NCBI RefSeq assembly: GCF_003626915.1
Contig: NZ_CP032570.1
Span: 1,674,001 to 1,738,000 of the forward strand
DNA from: Tsuneonella amylolytica
GTDB taxonomy: Bacteria > Pseudomonadota > Alphaproteobacteria > Sphingomonadales > Sphingomonadaceae
Direction of reading: 5' to 3'
Length of the DNA: 64,000 nucleotides
The position numbers and the translations under genes were made by a program. Under the pieces are notes generated by a model. It was not told the origin of the DNA. It did no database searches and saw only the letters and a list, made by a program, of their open reading frames with translations. The number at the start of each line of letters is the position of its first letter. Position 1 is the first letter of the stretch. Positions 1-8,375 of this stretch are shown one piece after another.

Positions 1-446
1 GTCGCGCCGTCCGCCGCATGATCCTCGCGCGCGACCTCGCGCCAGTCGTCGCCGAACGCGGGCACACGGGTGTCGCCGTCGTAATCGCCGCGGACCTCGG
101 TCAGTTCGATGCGCGTGACGGCGGGCAGCAGCAGGCGGTAGATCTCGGCGCCGCCGATCACCGAGACGTCGCCGTCCCCCGCCATCGCCAGCGCCTCGTC
201 CGCCGCGTGGGCGACCTCGGCCCCGTCGGCCTGCCATTCGCGGCTGCGCGTGAGGACGATGTGGCGGCGTCCCGGCAGCGGCGCGGGGAAACTCTCGAAG
301 GTCTTGCGGCCCATGATCATCGGCTTGCCCAGCGTGAGCGCCTTGAACCGCTTGAGGTCGGCGGAAATCCGCCACGGCAGCGCCCCGTCGCGGCCGATCG
401 TCCCGTTGTCCGCCCGCGCGAGGATGGCGACTATCTGCCGTGCCAT
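1..446 (-). CDS. folA: Dihydrofolate reductase (3' end cut by window edge)
   Basis: NADPH-dependent reduction of dihydrofolate to tetrahydrofolate in the cytoplasm. The visible 148 codons begin MARQIVAILARADNGTIG and carry the DHFR landmarks GALPWRISADLKRFK, GKPMIMGRKTFESFP and VIGGAEIY, in the right order. The ATG at 446-444 lies inside the last codons of purK (16-nt overlap), so the two are probably translationally coupled at the end of a purine/folate operon. Only the last part of the protein is missing. The family call is secure. Confidence 0.93.
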   Translation of the reverse strand, partial: MARQIVAILARADNGTIGRDGALPWRISADLKRFKALTLGKPMIMGRKTFESFPAPLPGRRHIVLTRSREWQADGAEVAHAADEALAMAGDGDVSVIGGAEIYRLLLPAVTRIELTEVRGDYDGDTRVPAFGDDWREVAREDHAADGA

Positions 447-1501
447 ATTCGCGTCACGTGCCCCATCTTGCGTCCTTCGCGCGCGTCGGACTTGCCGTAG
501 AGATGGAGGTGCGCGGCGGGATCGGACAGGACCGCGTGCGCGCCCGACACGTCGCCGATGATGTTGTCCATCGTCACCCGGCCCGCGGTCGTCGCGGTGT
601 TGCCCAGCGGCAGGCCGGCGACCGCGCGGATGTGGTTCTCGAACTGGCTCGTCGCCGCGCCCTCGATCGTCCAGTGGCCCGAATTGTGGACCCGCGGAGC
701 CATTTCGTTGAACACCGGGCCGGCGGCGGTCGCGAAGAATTCGCAGGTCAGCACCCCGACGTAGCCTAGCGCGTGGGCGACCTTCTCGGCCAGCGCGCGC
801 GCCGGGCCGACCTGCGCCGCCACCGCATCGCACGGCGGCCAGAGCGATTGCGAGAGGATGCCGTCTTCGTGGCGGTTCTCGGTCGAATCCCAGAACCGCA
901 CCTCGCCATCGGCACCGCGCACGAGGATGACCGAGAATTCGGCCGCATAGTCGACCCAGCCTTCGTACACGCACGGCGCCTGCGGCAGGCGGATCGCCTC
1001 GACGTCGCGCGGCCCGGCGAGCCGCCACTGGCCCTTCCCGTCGTAGCCGTCGCGCGCGGTCTTGAGCACGCCGGGGGTGCCGATGCGGGCGATCGCGCGG
1101 GCGAGGTCGTCGGCCGAATCGACCGGGGCGAAGGGCGCGGGTCGGCCGCCGAGGTCTTCCACGAAGCGTTTTTCGCGCAGGCGGTCCTGCGCGGTTTCCA
1201 GCGCTCGGACCGACGGCGCGATGGCGTCGCCCAGGAACTGCAGCGGGCCGGTGGGCACGTTCTCCCACTCGAAGGTGATCGCATCGCAGGCGTCGGCGAA
1301 GCGGCCGATGGCGAGCGGGTCGGTCAGCGGGGCGACGGTCGTCTCGGCGGCGACTTCGGCGGCGACGCTGTCGCGCTCGGGCGTCAGGATGTGGCAGCGA
1401 TAGCCGAGCTGCGCGGCGGACATCGCCAGCATCCTGCCGAGCTGGCCGCCGCCCAGGATGCCGATGGTGCTGCCCGGCTTCAGCGATTGTGCCTGCCGCA
1501 T
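431..1501 (-). CDS. purK: N5-carboxyaminoimidazole ribonucleotide synthase
   Basis: ATP-grasp enzyme that carboxylates AIR with bicarbonate to N5-CAIR in de novo purine synthesis. The 356-aa product has the N-terminal motif GILGGGQLGRMLAMSA (about residues 13-28), an ATP-grasp body with VLKTARDGYDGKGQW, and NEMAPRVHNSGHWTIEGA near residue 265, all typical of PurK. Its ATG (1501-1499) touches the purE stop, and its tail overlaps folA. The usual purE-purK pair is therefore present and co-transcribed on the minus strand. Confidence 0.96.
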   Translation of the reverse strand: MRQAQSLKPGSTIGILGGGQLGRMLAMSAAQLGYRCHILTPERDSVAAEVAAETTVAPLTDPLAIGRFADACDAITFEWENVPTGPLQFLGDAIAPSVRALETAQDRLREKRFVEDLGGRPAPFAPVDSADDLARAIARIGTPGVLKTARDGYDGKGQWRLAGPRDVEAIRLPQAPCVYEGWVDYAAEFSVILVRGADGEVRFWDSTENRHEDGILSQSLWPPCDAVAAQVGPARALAEKVAHALGYVGVLTCEFFATAAGPVFNEMAPRVHNSGHWTIEGAATSQFENHIRAVAGLPLGNTATTAGRVTMDNIIGDVSGAHAVLSDPAAHLHLYGKSDAREGRKMGHVTRIWHGR

Positions 1502-2004
1502 CAGTTCTCAGGCACCTCGCCCACCGCATCGGTGCGCGCGGCGCGCCAGTCCTGCAACCGCTGCGACAGGCCTGCGTCCGACAGCGCGAGGATCGCCGCG
1601 GCGAGCAGGCCCGCATTCGTCGCGCCGGGCTCTCCGATCGCCAGCGTCCCGGTGGGAATGCCGGCGGGCATCTGCACGATCGACAGCAGGCTATCCATGC
1701 CCGAAAGCGCCTTCGACTGAACCGGAACGCCCAGCACCGGCAGGTGGGTGAGCGCGGCGATCATGCCGGGCAGGTGCGCCGCTCCGCCCGCCCCCGCGAT
1801 GACGACCTGGAACCCCTCGCCCGCCGCGCCCTTACCGAACGCGTGCAGGCGGTCGGGCGTGCGGTGGGCCGAGACGATCCGCGCCTCACAGGCGATGCCC
1901 AGCTCGTCCAGCACTTCGGCGGCGCGCTTCATCGTGGGCCAATCGGACTGGCTGCCCATGACGATGGCGACCTTCGCGGGCCCGCTTGCCTGACCGGATG
2001 CCAT
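1501..2004 (-). CDS. purE: N5-carboxyaminoimidazole ribonucleotide mutase
   Basis: Converts N5-CAIR to CAIR, the step after PurK. The 167-aa length is normal for class I PurE. The motifs [14 protein letters not shown] (about 12-25), [12 protein letters not shown] (45-56) and [16 protein letters not shown] are the substrate-binding signatures. One base separates its ATG from the gpmA stop, and its stop shares a base with the purK start, so gpmA, purE, purK and folA read as one transcript. Confidence 0.97.
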   Translation of the reverse strand: MASGQASGPAKVAIVMGSQSDWPTMKRAAEVLDELGIACEARIVSAHRTPDRLHAFGKGAAGEGFQVVIAGAGGAAHLPGMIAALTHLPVLGVPVQSKALSGMDSLLSIVQMPAGIPTGTLAIGEPGATNAGLLAAAILALSDAGLSQRLQDWRAARTDAVGEVPEN

Positions 2005-2005
2005 C

Positions 2006-2692
2006 TCAGGTGTCCTTGAGGTAGCGCCGTTCGCCCGGCGTCATGTCGTCGGTAAAGTCGTACACGATCGGCTGGCCGGTCGGGATCTCGAGGTCGGTGA
2101 TGTCCGCGTCGGAAATCGCCGACAGGTGCTTGACCAGCGCGCGCAGCGAATTGCCGTGCGCCGAGACGATCACCGTCTCGCCCTTCGCGAGCTCGGGCAG
2201 GATCGCGCCTTCCCAGTAGGGCAGTACGCGTTCGATGGTCAGCTTCAGGCTTTCCGCGCCCGGCACGGCGATCCCGGCATAGCGCGGATCGGCGGCGAGA
2301 TCGTATTCGCTGCCCGCCTCCATCGCGGGCGGCGGCACGTCGAAGCTGCGGCGCCAGATGTGCACCTGCTCGTCGCCGTGGCGGTCGCGGGTCTCCTGCT
2401 TGTCGAGGCCGGTGAGCCCGCCGTAGTGCCGCTCGTTGAGGCGCCAGTCCTTCGTTTCGGGGATCCACAGCCGCCCGCATCCCTCCAGCGCCAGGTGCAG
2501 CGTCTTGATCGCGCGGGTCTGCATCGAGGTGAAGGCGACCGTCGGCAGCACGCCCTTGTCGGCCAGCAGGCGGCCCGCCGCCTCGGCCTCGGCCACGCCT
2601 TTTTCCGTGAGGTCGACGTCCCACCAGCCGGTGAAGCGGTTTTCCAGGTTCCACTGGCTCTGGCCGTGGCGGACTAGGATCAGGGTCGGCAA
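2006..2692 (-). CDS. gpmA: 2,3-bisphosphoglycerate-dependent phosphoglycerate mutase
   Basis: Glycolytic/gluconeogenic interconversion of 3- and 2-phosphoglycerate. Reading from a TTG at 2692-2690 gives [15 protein letters not shown], the expected N-terminus with the catalytic His in RHG. Further on are [17 protein letters not shown] and the second catalytic His in [14 protein letters not shown]. From this start the protein is 228 aa, the usual length. The frame stays open to 2782, but that extension would run into the upstream 49-aa gene and lacks family similarity, so TTG is preferred. Confidence 0.93.
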   Translation of the reverse strand: MPTLILVRHGQSQWNLENRFTGWWDVDLTEKGVAEAEAAGRLLADKGVLPTVAFTSMQTRAIKTLHLALEGCGRLWIPETKDWRLNERHYGGLTGLDKQETRDRHGDEQVHIWRRSFDVPPPAMEAGSEYDLAADPRYAGIAVPGAESLKLTIERVLPYWEGAILPELAKGETVIVSAHGNSLRALVKHLSAISDADITDLEIPTGQPIVYDFTDDMTPGERRYLKDT

Positions 2693-2729
2693 GGCGTCGC
2701 TCCGGATGGCGTCTCGGGAGCGCTCGCCC

Positions 2730-2879
2730 CTAGCGTTCGCCGGTTTCTTTGGGAAGGCCGGGCGTGGCCGGATTGCCCGCATTCATCGCCCGCGCCTGCG
2801 CCTTGCGGCGGCGCAGGTTCTCGCGCAGTTTCGCGGCCAGGCGCTCCTCGCGCGTCGTCTTGTCGGTCCCGCCGGTCAT
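2730..2879 (-). CDS. Small basic hypothetical protein, 49 aa
   Basis: A short gene upstream of gpmA, reading MTGGTDKTTREERLAAKLRE and then a lysine/arginine-rich helix (NLRRRKAQARAMN) and a Pro/Gly tail ending KETGER. It lies in the gap between the gpmA TTG start (37 nt away) and the tRNA-Thr promoter region on the other strand. No fold or function is recognised. Charge composition suggests a single amphipathic helix. Support is its open frame, ATG start and position as first gene of the operon; protein-level evidence is absent. Confidence 0.55.
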   Translation of the reverse strand: MTGGTDKTTREERLAAKLRENLRRRKAQARAMNAGNPATPGLPKETGER

Positions 2880-2909
2880 GGCGCACGCCATTGCTACGGC
2901 GCGCAATGC

Positions 2910-2937
2910 TTGACAAGGTCGGGCCGCACGCTAGAGC
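2910..2937 (+). promoter_or_regulatory. Putative sigma-70 promoter of tRNA-Thr
   Basis: TTGACA at 2910-2915, a 16-nt spacer and TAGAGC at 2932-2937. The perfect -35 box lies about 50 nt upstream of the tRNA-Thr on the same strand. The -10 box is weak. Prediction only. Confidence 0.45.
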
Positions 2938-2988
2938 GCGCCCGCTCCCCGGTGCGGCCATGCCGGCGGGGATGCATCCGATGGTTTC

Positions 2989-3063
2989 GCTGCTGTAGCT
3001 CAGTGGTAGAGCACACCCTTGGTAAGGGTGAGGCCGAGAGTTCAATCCTCTCCAGCAGCACCA
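2989..3063 (+). tRNA. tRNA-Thr (anticodon GGT)
   Basis: A 75-nt cloverleaf. The acceptor arms GCTGCTG (2989-2995) and CAGCAGC (3053-3059) pair perfectly, followed by discriminator A and an encoded CCA. The anticodon arm CACCC/GGGTG encloses loop TTGGTAA with anticodon GGT at 3021-3023. The T-arm has the standard GTTCAATCC-type loop. GGT reads ACC/ACU threonine codons. Confidence 0.97.
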
Positions 3064-3186
3064 TCCCTCCCCGCCTCCCGCTCGGTTCCTTGTCGGCCTA
3101 CCGCTTCGCTGCTTGAGGCCGCGGAGACTATCCGAGCGTTCCGAATCGGCTTGCAAGCCAGCACCGTGTTAGCCACATAAGGCACC

Positions 3187-3699
3187 ATGGACGTGCAGGG
3201 GCAAGCCGCCGAACTCGGAGATCGTACCGTCGATGACGACGATGCCGCGCTGACGCAGCTCGCGCCGGCGCACGTCAATCTGCTCCGCACGCAGGCCGCG
3301 CTGGCGGCCGCGCCGCTGGTGGTCGGCTCGCTTGTGCTCGAAACGGCCGACCTGCTGCCAACCGGCATGTTCGTGGTGCCGGTCCTGCTTGCCGCGCTGT
3401 TCCTCGTCCTGCGCGTTCCCCTTCGGCGCCATGCAGCGCGCGGCTACCGGATGGGCGGCGACCGGCTGCGCGTTGTACGCGGCCTCCTGTTCCGCAGCGA
3501 TACCGTCGTGCCGTTCGGCCGGGTCCAGCACATCGACGTGACGCAGGGTCCGCTGGAACGCATGTTCGGGCTTTCGACGCTGGTCGTGCACACCGCCGGC
3601 ACCCACAATGCCAGCGTCTCGCTCCCCGGCCTCGCCGCGGCCGATGCCGCCGCGATGCGCGAGGCGATCCGCGCGCACATTCGGCGCGACACGGTGTGA
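3187..3699 (+). CDS. Bacterial PH-domain (bPH2) membrane protein, YdbS-like
   Basis: A 170-aa protein with two hydrophobic segments at about residues 40-75 and then a soluble bPH2 domain containing YRMGGDRLRVVRGLLFRSD and VPFGRVQHIDVTQGPLERM. These are hallmarks of the YdbS/YdbT family. The function of this family is poorly defined. It is followed 13 nt later by a larger YdbT-like gene, the classical two-gene arrangement. The ATG start has no in-frame competitor and sits just after the tRNA-Thr leader region. Confidence 0.85.
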   Translation: MDVQGQAAELGDRTVDDDDAALTQLAPAHVNLLRTQAALAAAPLVVGSLVLETADLLPTGMFVVPVLLAALFLVLRVPLRRHAARGYRMGGDRLRVVRGLLFRSDTVVPFGRVQHIDVTQGPLERMFGLSTLVVHTAGTHNASVSLPGLAAADAAAMREAIRAHIRRDTV

Positions 3700-3712
3700 C
3701 CGGCGACCTGCC

Positions 3713-5254
3713 GTGACGGACGAGTCTGCCGCAGGGCCGAAGCGCACCGCTCCGCTCGGGATCTTCGTGTCGGCGCTGTCGGACATCCGCAAGGCGATCC
3801 TGCCCGCAGTGGCCGGCGCCTACGGCATCCGCAGCGAATTCGCAGGCGTGGGGTTCATTGCCGCCATCGCGATCCTCGCGGTCGCGTTCGGCGTGATCGG
3901 CGGCGCTGTGCGCTGGTTGCGCACGACCTACACGGTGGGGGCGGAAGACATTCGGGTGGAGACCGGGCTTCTCGCCCGCGCGGCGCGCTCGGTACCTTAC
4001 GACCGGATCCAGGATGTCAGCATGGAGCAGCCGCTGCTGGCCCGCGCGCTGGGGCTGGCGCAAGTCCGCTTCGAAACCGGCGCGGGCGGCAAGGACGAGA
4101 TCGCGCTGGCCTGGCTGCCGCTCGCCGAGAGCGCGGCGCTGCGCGAACTGGTGCGCGAGCGCAAGGACGACGAGGCGGCCGACGCTCCATCAGAAGCAAC
4201 CGCGGCGACCGCCCCTGCAGCGACCGATGCCGCCATCACGCGCGAGCCGGAGGGCGAGATCCTGTTCGCCATGCCCCCGCGGCGGCTGGCGACGTTCGGC
4301 CTGTTCGAATTCTCGCTTGCCGCCTTCGCGGTCGCGCTCGGCGCGGCGCAGCAGTTCGACGATTTCCTGCCCTTCGACGTGTGGGACTGGGAAGGCTGGC
4401 AGGCGCGGTTCGACGGCGGCACCCACTGGCTCGCCGCGCTCGGACCGTTTGCGCAGGCCGCGGCGATCTCGCTCGCGCTGCTGGTGCTGGTCGTGGTCGG
4501 TTTCCTGACCGGGTTGCTGCGCACCATTGCGCGGGACTGGGATTTCGCGCTGCGCCGCACCGCCAAGGGGTTCCGCCGCACGCGGGGGCTCTTCACGAAA
4601 AGCGACGTGGTCATGCCCGCGCACCGGGTCCAGGCAATCGAGGTGCGGACCCGCCTGCTGCGCCGCCTATTCGGCTGGTACGACATGAAGTTCGTCAGCC
4701 TGGCGCAGGATTCGGGCGGGGCTAGCCATGTCGTCGCGCCCTTCGCGAAGCTGGACGAGATCGAGCCCATCGCGCGGGCCGCCGGATTCGCGCTGCCGAC
4801 CGCCGAAATCGACTGGCATCGTGCGGCCCCGCGCGCCTTCGTCGACCGCTGGGCGCTGGGGTCGATCCTGCCGGTCGCCGCAGCGGTGGCGGTCCTGTTC
4901 TCGAAGGTGCCGGCGCTCGCGGTGCTGCCGCTGCTCGCGCTGCCGGTGATCGCCGCGCGCCAGTATTTCCGCTGGCGGCGGGCGCGCCATGCGCTGGACG
5001 GGCGGCAGGTCTATACCCGCCACGGCTGGCTCGTGCCCAGCATCGACGTCGCCAGCCGGGTGCGCCTGCAGTCGGTCGAGATCGCGCAGGGACCGCTCGC
5101 GCGGCGCGGCGGCTACGCCACGCTGCACCTCGGGCTGGCGGGCGGCACCCTGGCGTTCGACGCGGTTCCGCTGGCGGAGGCGCGCCGCATCCGCGCCGCC
5201 GTGCTCGACAGCATCGCCGGCGTCGATTTCGCGGAGGCGATGGCGGCGCGCTGA
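3713..5254 (+). CDS. Bacterial PH-domain membrane protein, YdbT-like
   Basis: A 513-aa integral membrane protein with repeated bPH2 domains. Each domain shows the family signature: SVPYDRIQDVSMEQPLLAR, then MPAHRVQAIEVRTRLLRRLFG, then SRVRLQSVEIAQGPLARRGG. Hydrophobic pairs precede the PH units (about residues 30-70, 195-270 and 375-410). The GTG at 3713 is chosen because it directly follows the ydbS stop and leads into VTDESAAGPKR. The open frame extends upstream to 3608, but only inside ydbS. It probably works with the preceding protein in the inner membrane; the role is unknown. Confidence 0.85.
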   Translation: MTDESAAGPKRTAPLGIFVSALSDIRKAILPAVAGAYGIRSEFAGVGFIAAIAILAVAFGVIGGAVRWLRTTYTVGAEDIRVETGLLARAARSVPYDRIQDVSMEQPLLARALGLAQVRFETGAGGKDEIALAWLPLAESAALRELVRERKDDEAADAPSEATAATAPAATDAAITREPEGEILFAMPPRRLATFGLFEFSLAAFAVALGAAQQFDDFLPFDVWDWEGWQARFDGGTHWLAALGPFAQAAAISLALLVLVVVGFLTGLLRTIARDWDFALRRTAKGFRRTRGLFTKSDVVMPAHRVQAIEVRTRLLRRLFGWYDMKFVSLAQDSGGASHVVAPFAKLDEIEPIARAAGFALPTAEIDWHRAAPRAFVDRWALGSILPVAAAVAVLFSKVPALAVLPLLALPVIAARQYFRWRRARHALDGRQVYTRHGWLVPSIDVASRVRLQSVEIAQGPLARRGGYATLHLGLAGGTLAFDAVPLAEARRIRAAVLDSIAGVDFAEAMAAR

Positions 5255-5272
5255 CCGCGCATCGGCCTCCCG

Positions 5273-5581
5273 TCAGGACGGGGTGCCCGCCAGCAGGTCG
5301 GACCATTCGGGATGGCGGCGGAACTGCGCCTCGACGTAGCTGCACTGCGGGACGATCTTGAAGCCCTCCTTCTTCGCGTCGGCCACCAATGCGTCGACCA
5401 GTGCGGCCGCGACGCCACGCCCACCGATCTCGGGCGGGACCAGCGTATGGTCGGCGATCCGCGCCTCGCCGCGGGCCTTCCATGTCAACCGGCCTACCGC
5501 ATCGGTTCCGGGCAGCGTGGCGCGGTATTCGCCGCTCGCCGCGTCGCCGGTGCTGGTAATTTCTAGTCCTTCGGTGGCCAT
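5273..5581 (-). CDS. GNAT-family N-acetyltransferase, YidJ/Gtn10-like
   Basis: A compact 102-aa protein. The segments EYRATLPGTDAVGRLTWKAR, DHTLVPPEIGGRGVAAALVD and GFKIVPQCSYVEAQFRRHPE match the short single-domain GNAT family of COG2388, with the acetyl-CoA loop at GGRGVA. Substrate is unknown. It is convergent with the ydbT-like gene (18-nt gap) and divergent from the threonine aldolase gene. ATG at 5581-5579. Confidence 0.85.
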   Translation of the reverse strand: MATEGLEITSTGDAASGEYRATLPGTDAVGRLTWKARGEARIADHTLVPPEIGGRGVAAALVDALVADAKKEGFKIVPQCSYVEAQFRRHPEWSDLLAGTPS

Positions 5582-5632
5582 GCCTATCTCCTTCTTCCCG
5601 GCGAACGCGCCGGCAGCTAGGGGCGTTCCGTC

Positions 5633-6628
5633 ATGCAGTTCCTCTCCGACAACGTCGCCGCCGTGCATCCCGCCGTCTGGGACGCCATGCGCGCCGCCGA
5701 CGATGCGCAGCCGCCCTACGACGGGGATGCCATGTCGCAGGGCCTCGACGCGCGGTTCACCGAGCTGTTCGGGCGCGAGGCGGCGGTGTTGTGGGTCGCG
5801 ACCGGCACCGCGGCGAACTGCCTTGCGCTCGCCACCCTGTGCCCGCCCCACGGCGGGGTCGTGTGCCACCGCGAGGCGCATATCGAGGTCGACGAGGGCG
5901 GCGCGCCCGGGTTCTACCTCCACGGGGCCAAGCTGCTGCTGGCCGAAGGCGAAGGCGCGAAGCTGACGCCTGCGGCGGTGCGCGCGGTCGTCGATCCCAT
6001 CCGCGACGACGTGCACCAGGTCCAGCCCCACGCGCTCAGCGTCACCCAGGCGAGCGAATACGGCCGCGCCTATCGCCCCGCCGAACTGGTGGCGCTGGGC
6101 GAGACGGCCCGGGCCAGGGGACTGGGCTTCCACGTCGACGGCGCGCGCTTCGCCAATGCGGCCGCGTTCCTCGGCTGCTCGCCGGCCGAAGCGGCGGGGC
6201 CGTGCGATGCGCTGAGCTTCGGTTTCGTGAAGAACGGCGGCCTCACCGCCGAAGCGATCGTATTTTTCCGCCCCGACCTTGCCGACGTGGCGCGTTATCG
6301 CCGCAAGCGGGCGGGGCACCTGCAATCGAAGGGCCGGTTCCTCGCCGCGCAGATCGCCGCCATGCTGGACGGCGACATCTGGCTCGCCAACGCGCGCCAT
6401 GCCAACGCCGCCGCGGCCGAGATCGGCCAGGCGTGCGGCGAGCGGCTGATGCACCCGGTCGAGGCGAACGAGCTGTTCGTGCGCCTGACCGGGGCCGAGC
6501 GCGAGACGCTGCGCGGGCAAGGCTTCGGCTTCTACGACTGGGGCAGCGACGCCGCGCGCTTCGTGACCGCCTGGAACACGCGCGAAGCGGACGCGAAGGC
6601 GCTCGCACAGGCGATCGCCGGGCTGTGA
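5633..6628 (+). CDS. Low-specificity L-threonine aldolase family
   Basis: PLP-dependent fold-type I lyase expected to cleave threonine or allo-threonine to glycine and acetaldehyde. The 331-aa product begins MQFLSDNVAAVHPAVWDAM and has the REAHIEVDEGGAP segment, FHVDGARFANAAAFLG (the Asp that contacts the PLP ring nitrogen) and SFGFVKNGGLTAEAIVFF, where the lysine is the likely Schiff-base residue. Length fits the family. Related beta-eliminating lyases cannot be excluded. Its stop overlaps the GTG of the next gene. Confidence 0.85.
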   Translation: MQFLSDNVAAVHPAVWDAMRAADDAQPPYDGDAMSQGLDARFTELFGREAAVLWVATGTAANCLALATLCPPHGGVVCHREAHIEVDEGGAPGFYLHGAKLLLAEGEGAKLTPAAVRAVVDPIRDDVHQVQPHALSVTQASEYGRAYRPAELVALGETARARGLGFHVDGARFANAAAFLGCSPAEAAGPCDALSFGFVKNGGLTAEAIVFFRPDLADVARYRRKRAGHLQSKGRFLAAQIAAMLDGDIWLANARHANAAAAEIGQACGERLMHPVEANELFVRLTGAERETLRGQGFGFYDWGSDAARFVTAWNTREADAKALAQAIAGL

Positions 6629-7566
6629 CGGGCGCGCCCGCGCACGCGCTGCTGCGGCCGCGCATCGCGATCCCGTTCGTCGTCACCGCGCTCATCTGGG
6701 GATCGACCTGGTACGTCATTCGCGGGCAGATCGCCGGCGTCGACCGGCACTGGGCGGTGGTTTACCGCTTCGCGCTCGCCGCCCCGGCGATGTTCGCGCT
6801 GGCCATCCTGATGGGCAAGTCGCTGGCCATGCCGGGCCGCGCGCACCGGCTCGCGATGGTCATGGGGCTGTTCCAGTTCTGCCTCAACTTCACCTTCGTC
6901 TATGCCGCGGAAGAGCACCTCACCTCGGGCATCGTGGCCCTCATCATCGGCATGATGTTCGTCTCGAACGCGCTGTTCGCCCGCGCGCTGCTGGGGCAGG
7001 CGGTCACCCCGCGCTTCATGTTCGGCAGCGCGATCGCGCTGTGCGGGATAGGCCTGCTGCTGGCGAACGAGGCGCGCGAGGCTCCGCTCGAAGGCAACGT
7101 CGCGCTCGGCGCCGCGCTGGCGCTGGCGGGGATGTTGTCGGCATCGCTGTCGAACGTGCTGCAGGCGGGACCGGCGGGGCGCGACGTGCCGCTGGTCAGC
7201 CTGCTCGCATGGGCGATCCTCTACGGGGTCGGCATCGATGCCGCGGTGGCGTTCGCGCTGGCGGGGTCGCCGCAGCTGCCCGCATCGGGCTGGTTCTGGG
7301 CAGGCACGGCGTGGCTCGCGCTGGCCGGCACGGTCACCACGTTCCCGCTCTACTACCAGCTCGTGCGCGAGATCGGCGCGGGGCGGGCGGCGTACAACGG
7401 CGTGCTGGTGATCGTGGTGGCGATGGCAATCTCGACCGTGCTGGAGGGGTATCGCTGGTCCGCCCTGGCGGTCGGCGGCGCGCTGCTGGCGACCGCGGGC
7501 ATGGTCGTCGCGCTGCGCGCCCGGCAGGTGGCGGCTGCGCCTAACCCCGCTCCGCCATCAGAATAG
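6625..7566 (+). CDS. DMT-superfamily (EamA) transporter
   Basis: A 313-aa inner-membrane protein with about ten hydrophobic helices and two EamA repeats. The N-terminus VTALIWGSTWYVIRGQIAGV and the repeat boundary near LLANEAREAPLEGN are typical of the family. Substrate is unknown; relatives export amino acids or metabolites. The GTG at 6625 overlaps the aldolase stop (GTGA), which suggests coupling, perhaps with amino-acid export linked to the aldolase. Its 3' end overlaps the convergent gene by 26 nt. Confidence 0.88.
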   Translation: MTGAPAHALLRPRIAIPFVVTALIWGSTWYVIRGQIAGVDRHWAVVYRFALAAPAMFALAILMGKSLAMPGRAHRLAMVMGLFQFCLNFTFVYAAEEHLTSGIVALIIGMMFVSNALFARALLGQAVTPRFMFGSAIALCGIGLLLANEAREAPLEGNVALGAALALAGMLSASLSNVLQAGPAGRDVPLVSLLAWAILYGVGIDAAVAFALAGSPQLPASGWFWAGTAWLALAGTVTTFPLYYQLVREIGAGRAAYNGVLVIVVAMAISTVLEGYRWSALAVGGALLATAGMVVALRARQVAAAPNPAPPSE

Positions 7567-8323
7567 CGGCCAGCCCCTCGCGGTAGCTCGGATAGCGCGG
7601 CGCCCAGCCGAGAACCCGCTTCGCCTTGCCGTTCGAGACCCGGCGGTTTTCCGCATAGAATCCGCGCGCCATCGGGCTGAGGCCGGCCTCGTCCATCGTT
7701 TGCAGCGGCGGGGGCGATACGCCGAGGAGCCGGCACGCCTCCTCGGTCACTGCGTTGCCGCTCGCGGGCAGGTCGTCGGCAAGGTTGTAGGCACCGGCCG
7801 GCGCATCGAGCGCGGCGACGACGCCCGCCGCGATGTCGGCCACGTGGACCCGGCTGAATACCTGGCCCGGCATGTCGATCAGGTGCGCCTTGCCCTCGCG
7901 CACCCGGTCGAGCGCGCTGCGGCCGGGGCCGTAGATGCCGGGGAGGCGGAACACCCGCGCCCCCCGATCCAGCCATGCCGCATCGGCCTCCGCCCGCGCC
8001 GAGCGCCGCCCGCCGCCGGTCGGCGAGCTTTCGTCCACCCACGCCCCGCCCGCGTCGCCGTAGACCCCGGTGGAGGACAGGTAGCCGAGCCAGCGGTGGC
8101 CTATTTCGTCGCCGTAGGACGCCAGCACCGGGTCGGCCCCCTCCTGCGGCGGGACCGACGACAGCACGTGATCCGCCCGGCCCAGCGCCGCGCGCACCCC
8201 GTCCCGATCGGCGAAATCTACCGTGCCGTCGCGCCCCGTCGCCTCCACCGTCCAGCCGTCCGGCAATGCCGCGACGATCGCCTTTGCACTGTAACCGAGC
8301 CCGAAGATGAACATATGCGCCAT
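7541..8323 (-). CDS. NAD(P)-binding epimerase-like protein, YeeZ-type
   Basis: A 260-aa extended-SDR protein. It has the N-terminal dinucleotide motif MFIFGLGYSAKAI, YLSSTGVYGDAGGAWVDE in the catalytic region, and RLPGIYGPGRSALDRVREGK. This arrangement is that of the YeeZ-like NAD-dependent epimerase/dehydratase group. The actual substrate is unknown. The gene ends inside the EamA gene (26-nt convergent overlap) and is divergent from pepN, with about 50 nt between starts. Confidence 0.8.
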   Translation of the reverse strand: MAHMFIFGLGYSAKAIVAALPDGWTVEATGRDGTVDFADRDGVRAALGRADHVLSSVPPQEGADPVLASYGDEIGHRWLGYLSSTGVYGDAGGAWVDESSPTGGGRRSARAEADAAWLDRGARVFRLPGIYGPGRSALDRVREGKAHLIDMPGQVFSRVHVADIAAGVVAALDAPAGAYNLADDLPASGNAVTEEACRLLGVSPPPLQTMDEAGLSPMARGFYAENRRVSNGKAKRVLGWAPRYPSYREGLAAILMAERG

Positions 8324-8375
8324 GTCGTGCGTTTAGCGTCTCGACAGGCTCACGATAAGGTTCGAACGGATAATC

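Noticed and set aside
2693-2782. Extended N-terminus for gpmA
   Set aside because: The extra 30 residues have no family similarity and would overlap the 49-aa gene; TTG 2692 gives the normal 228-aa protein.
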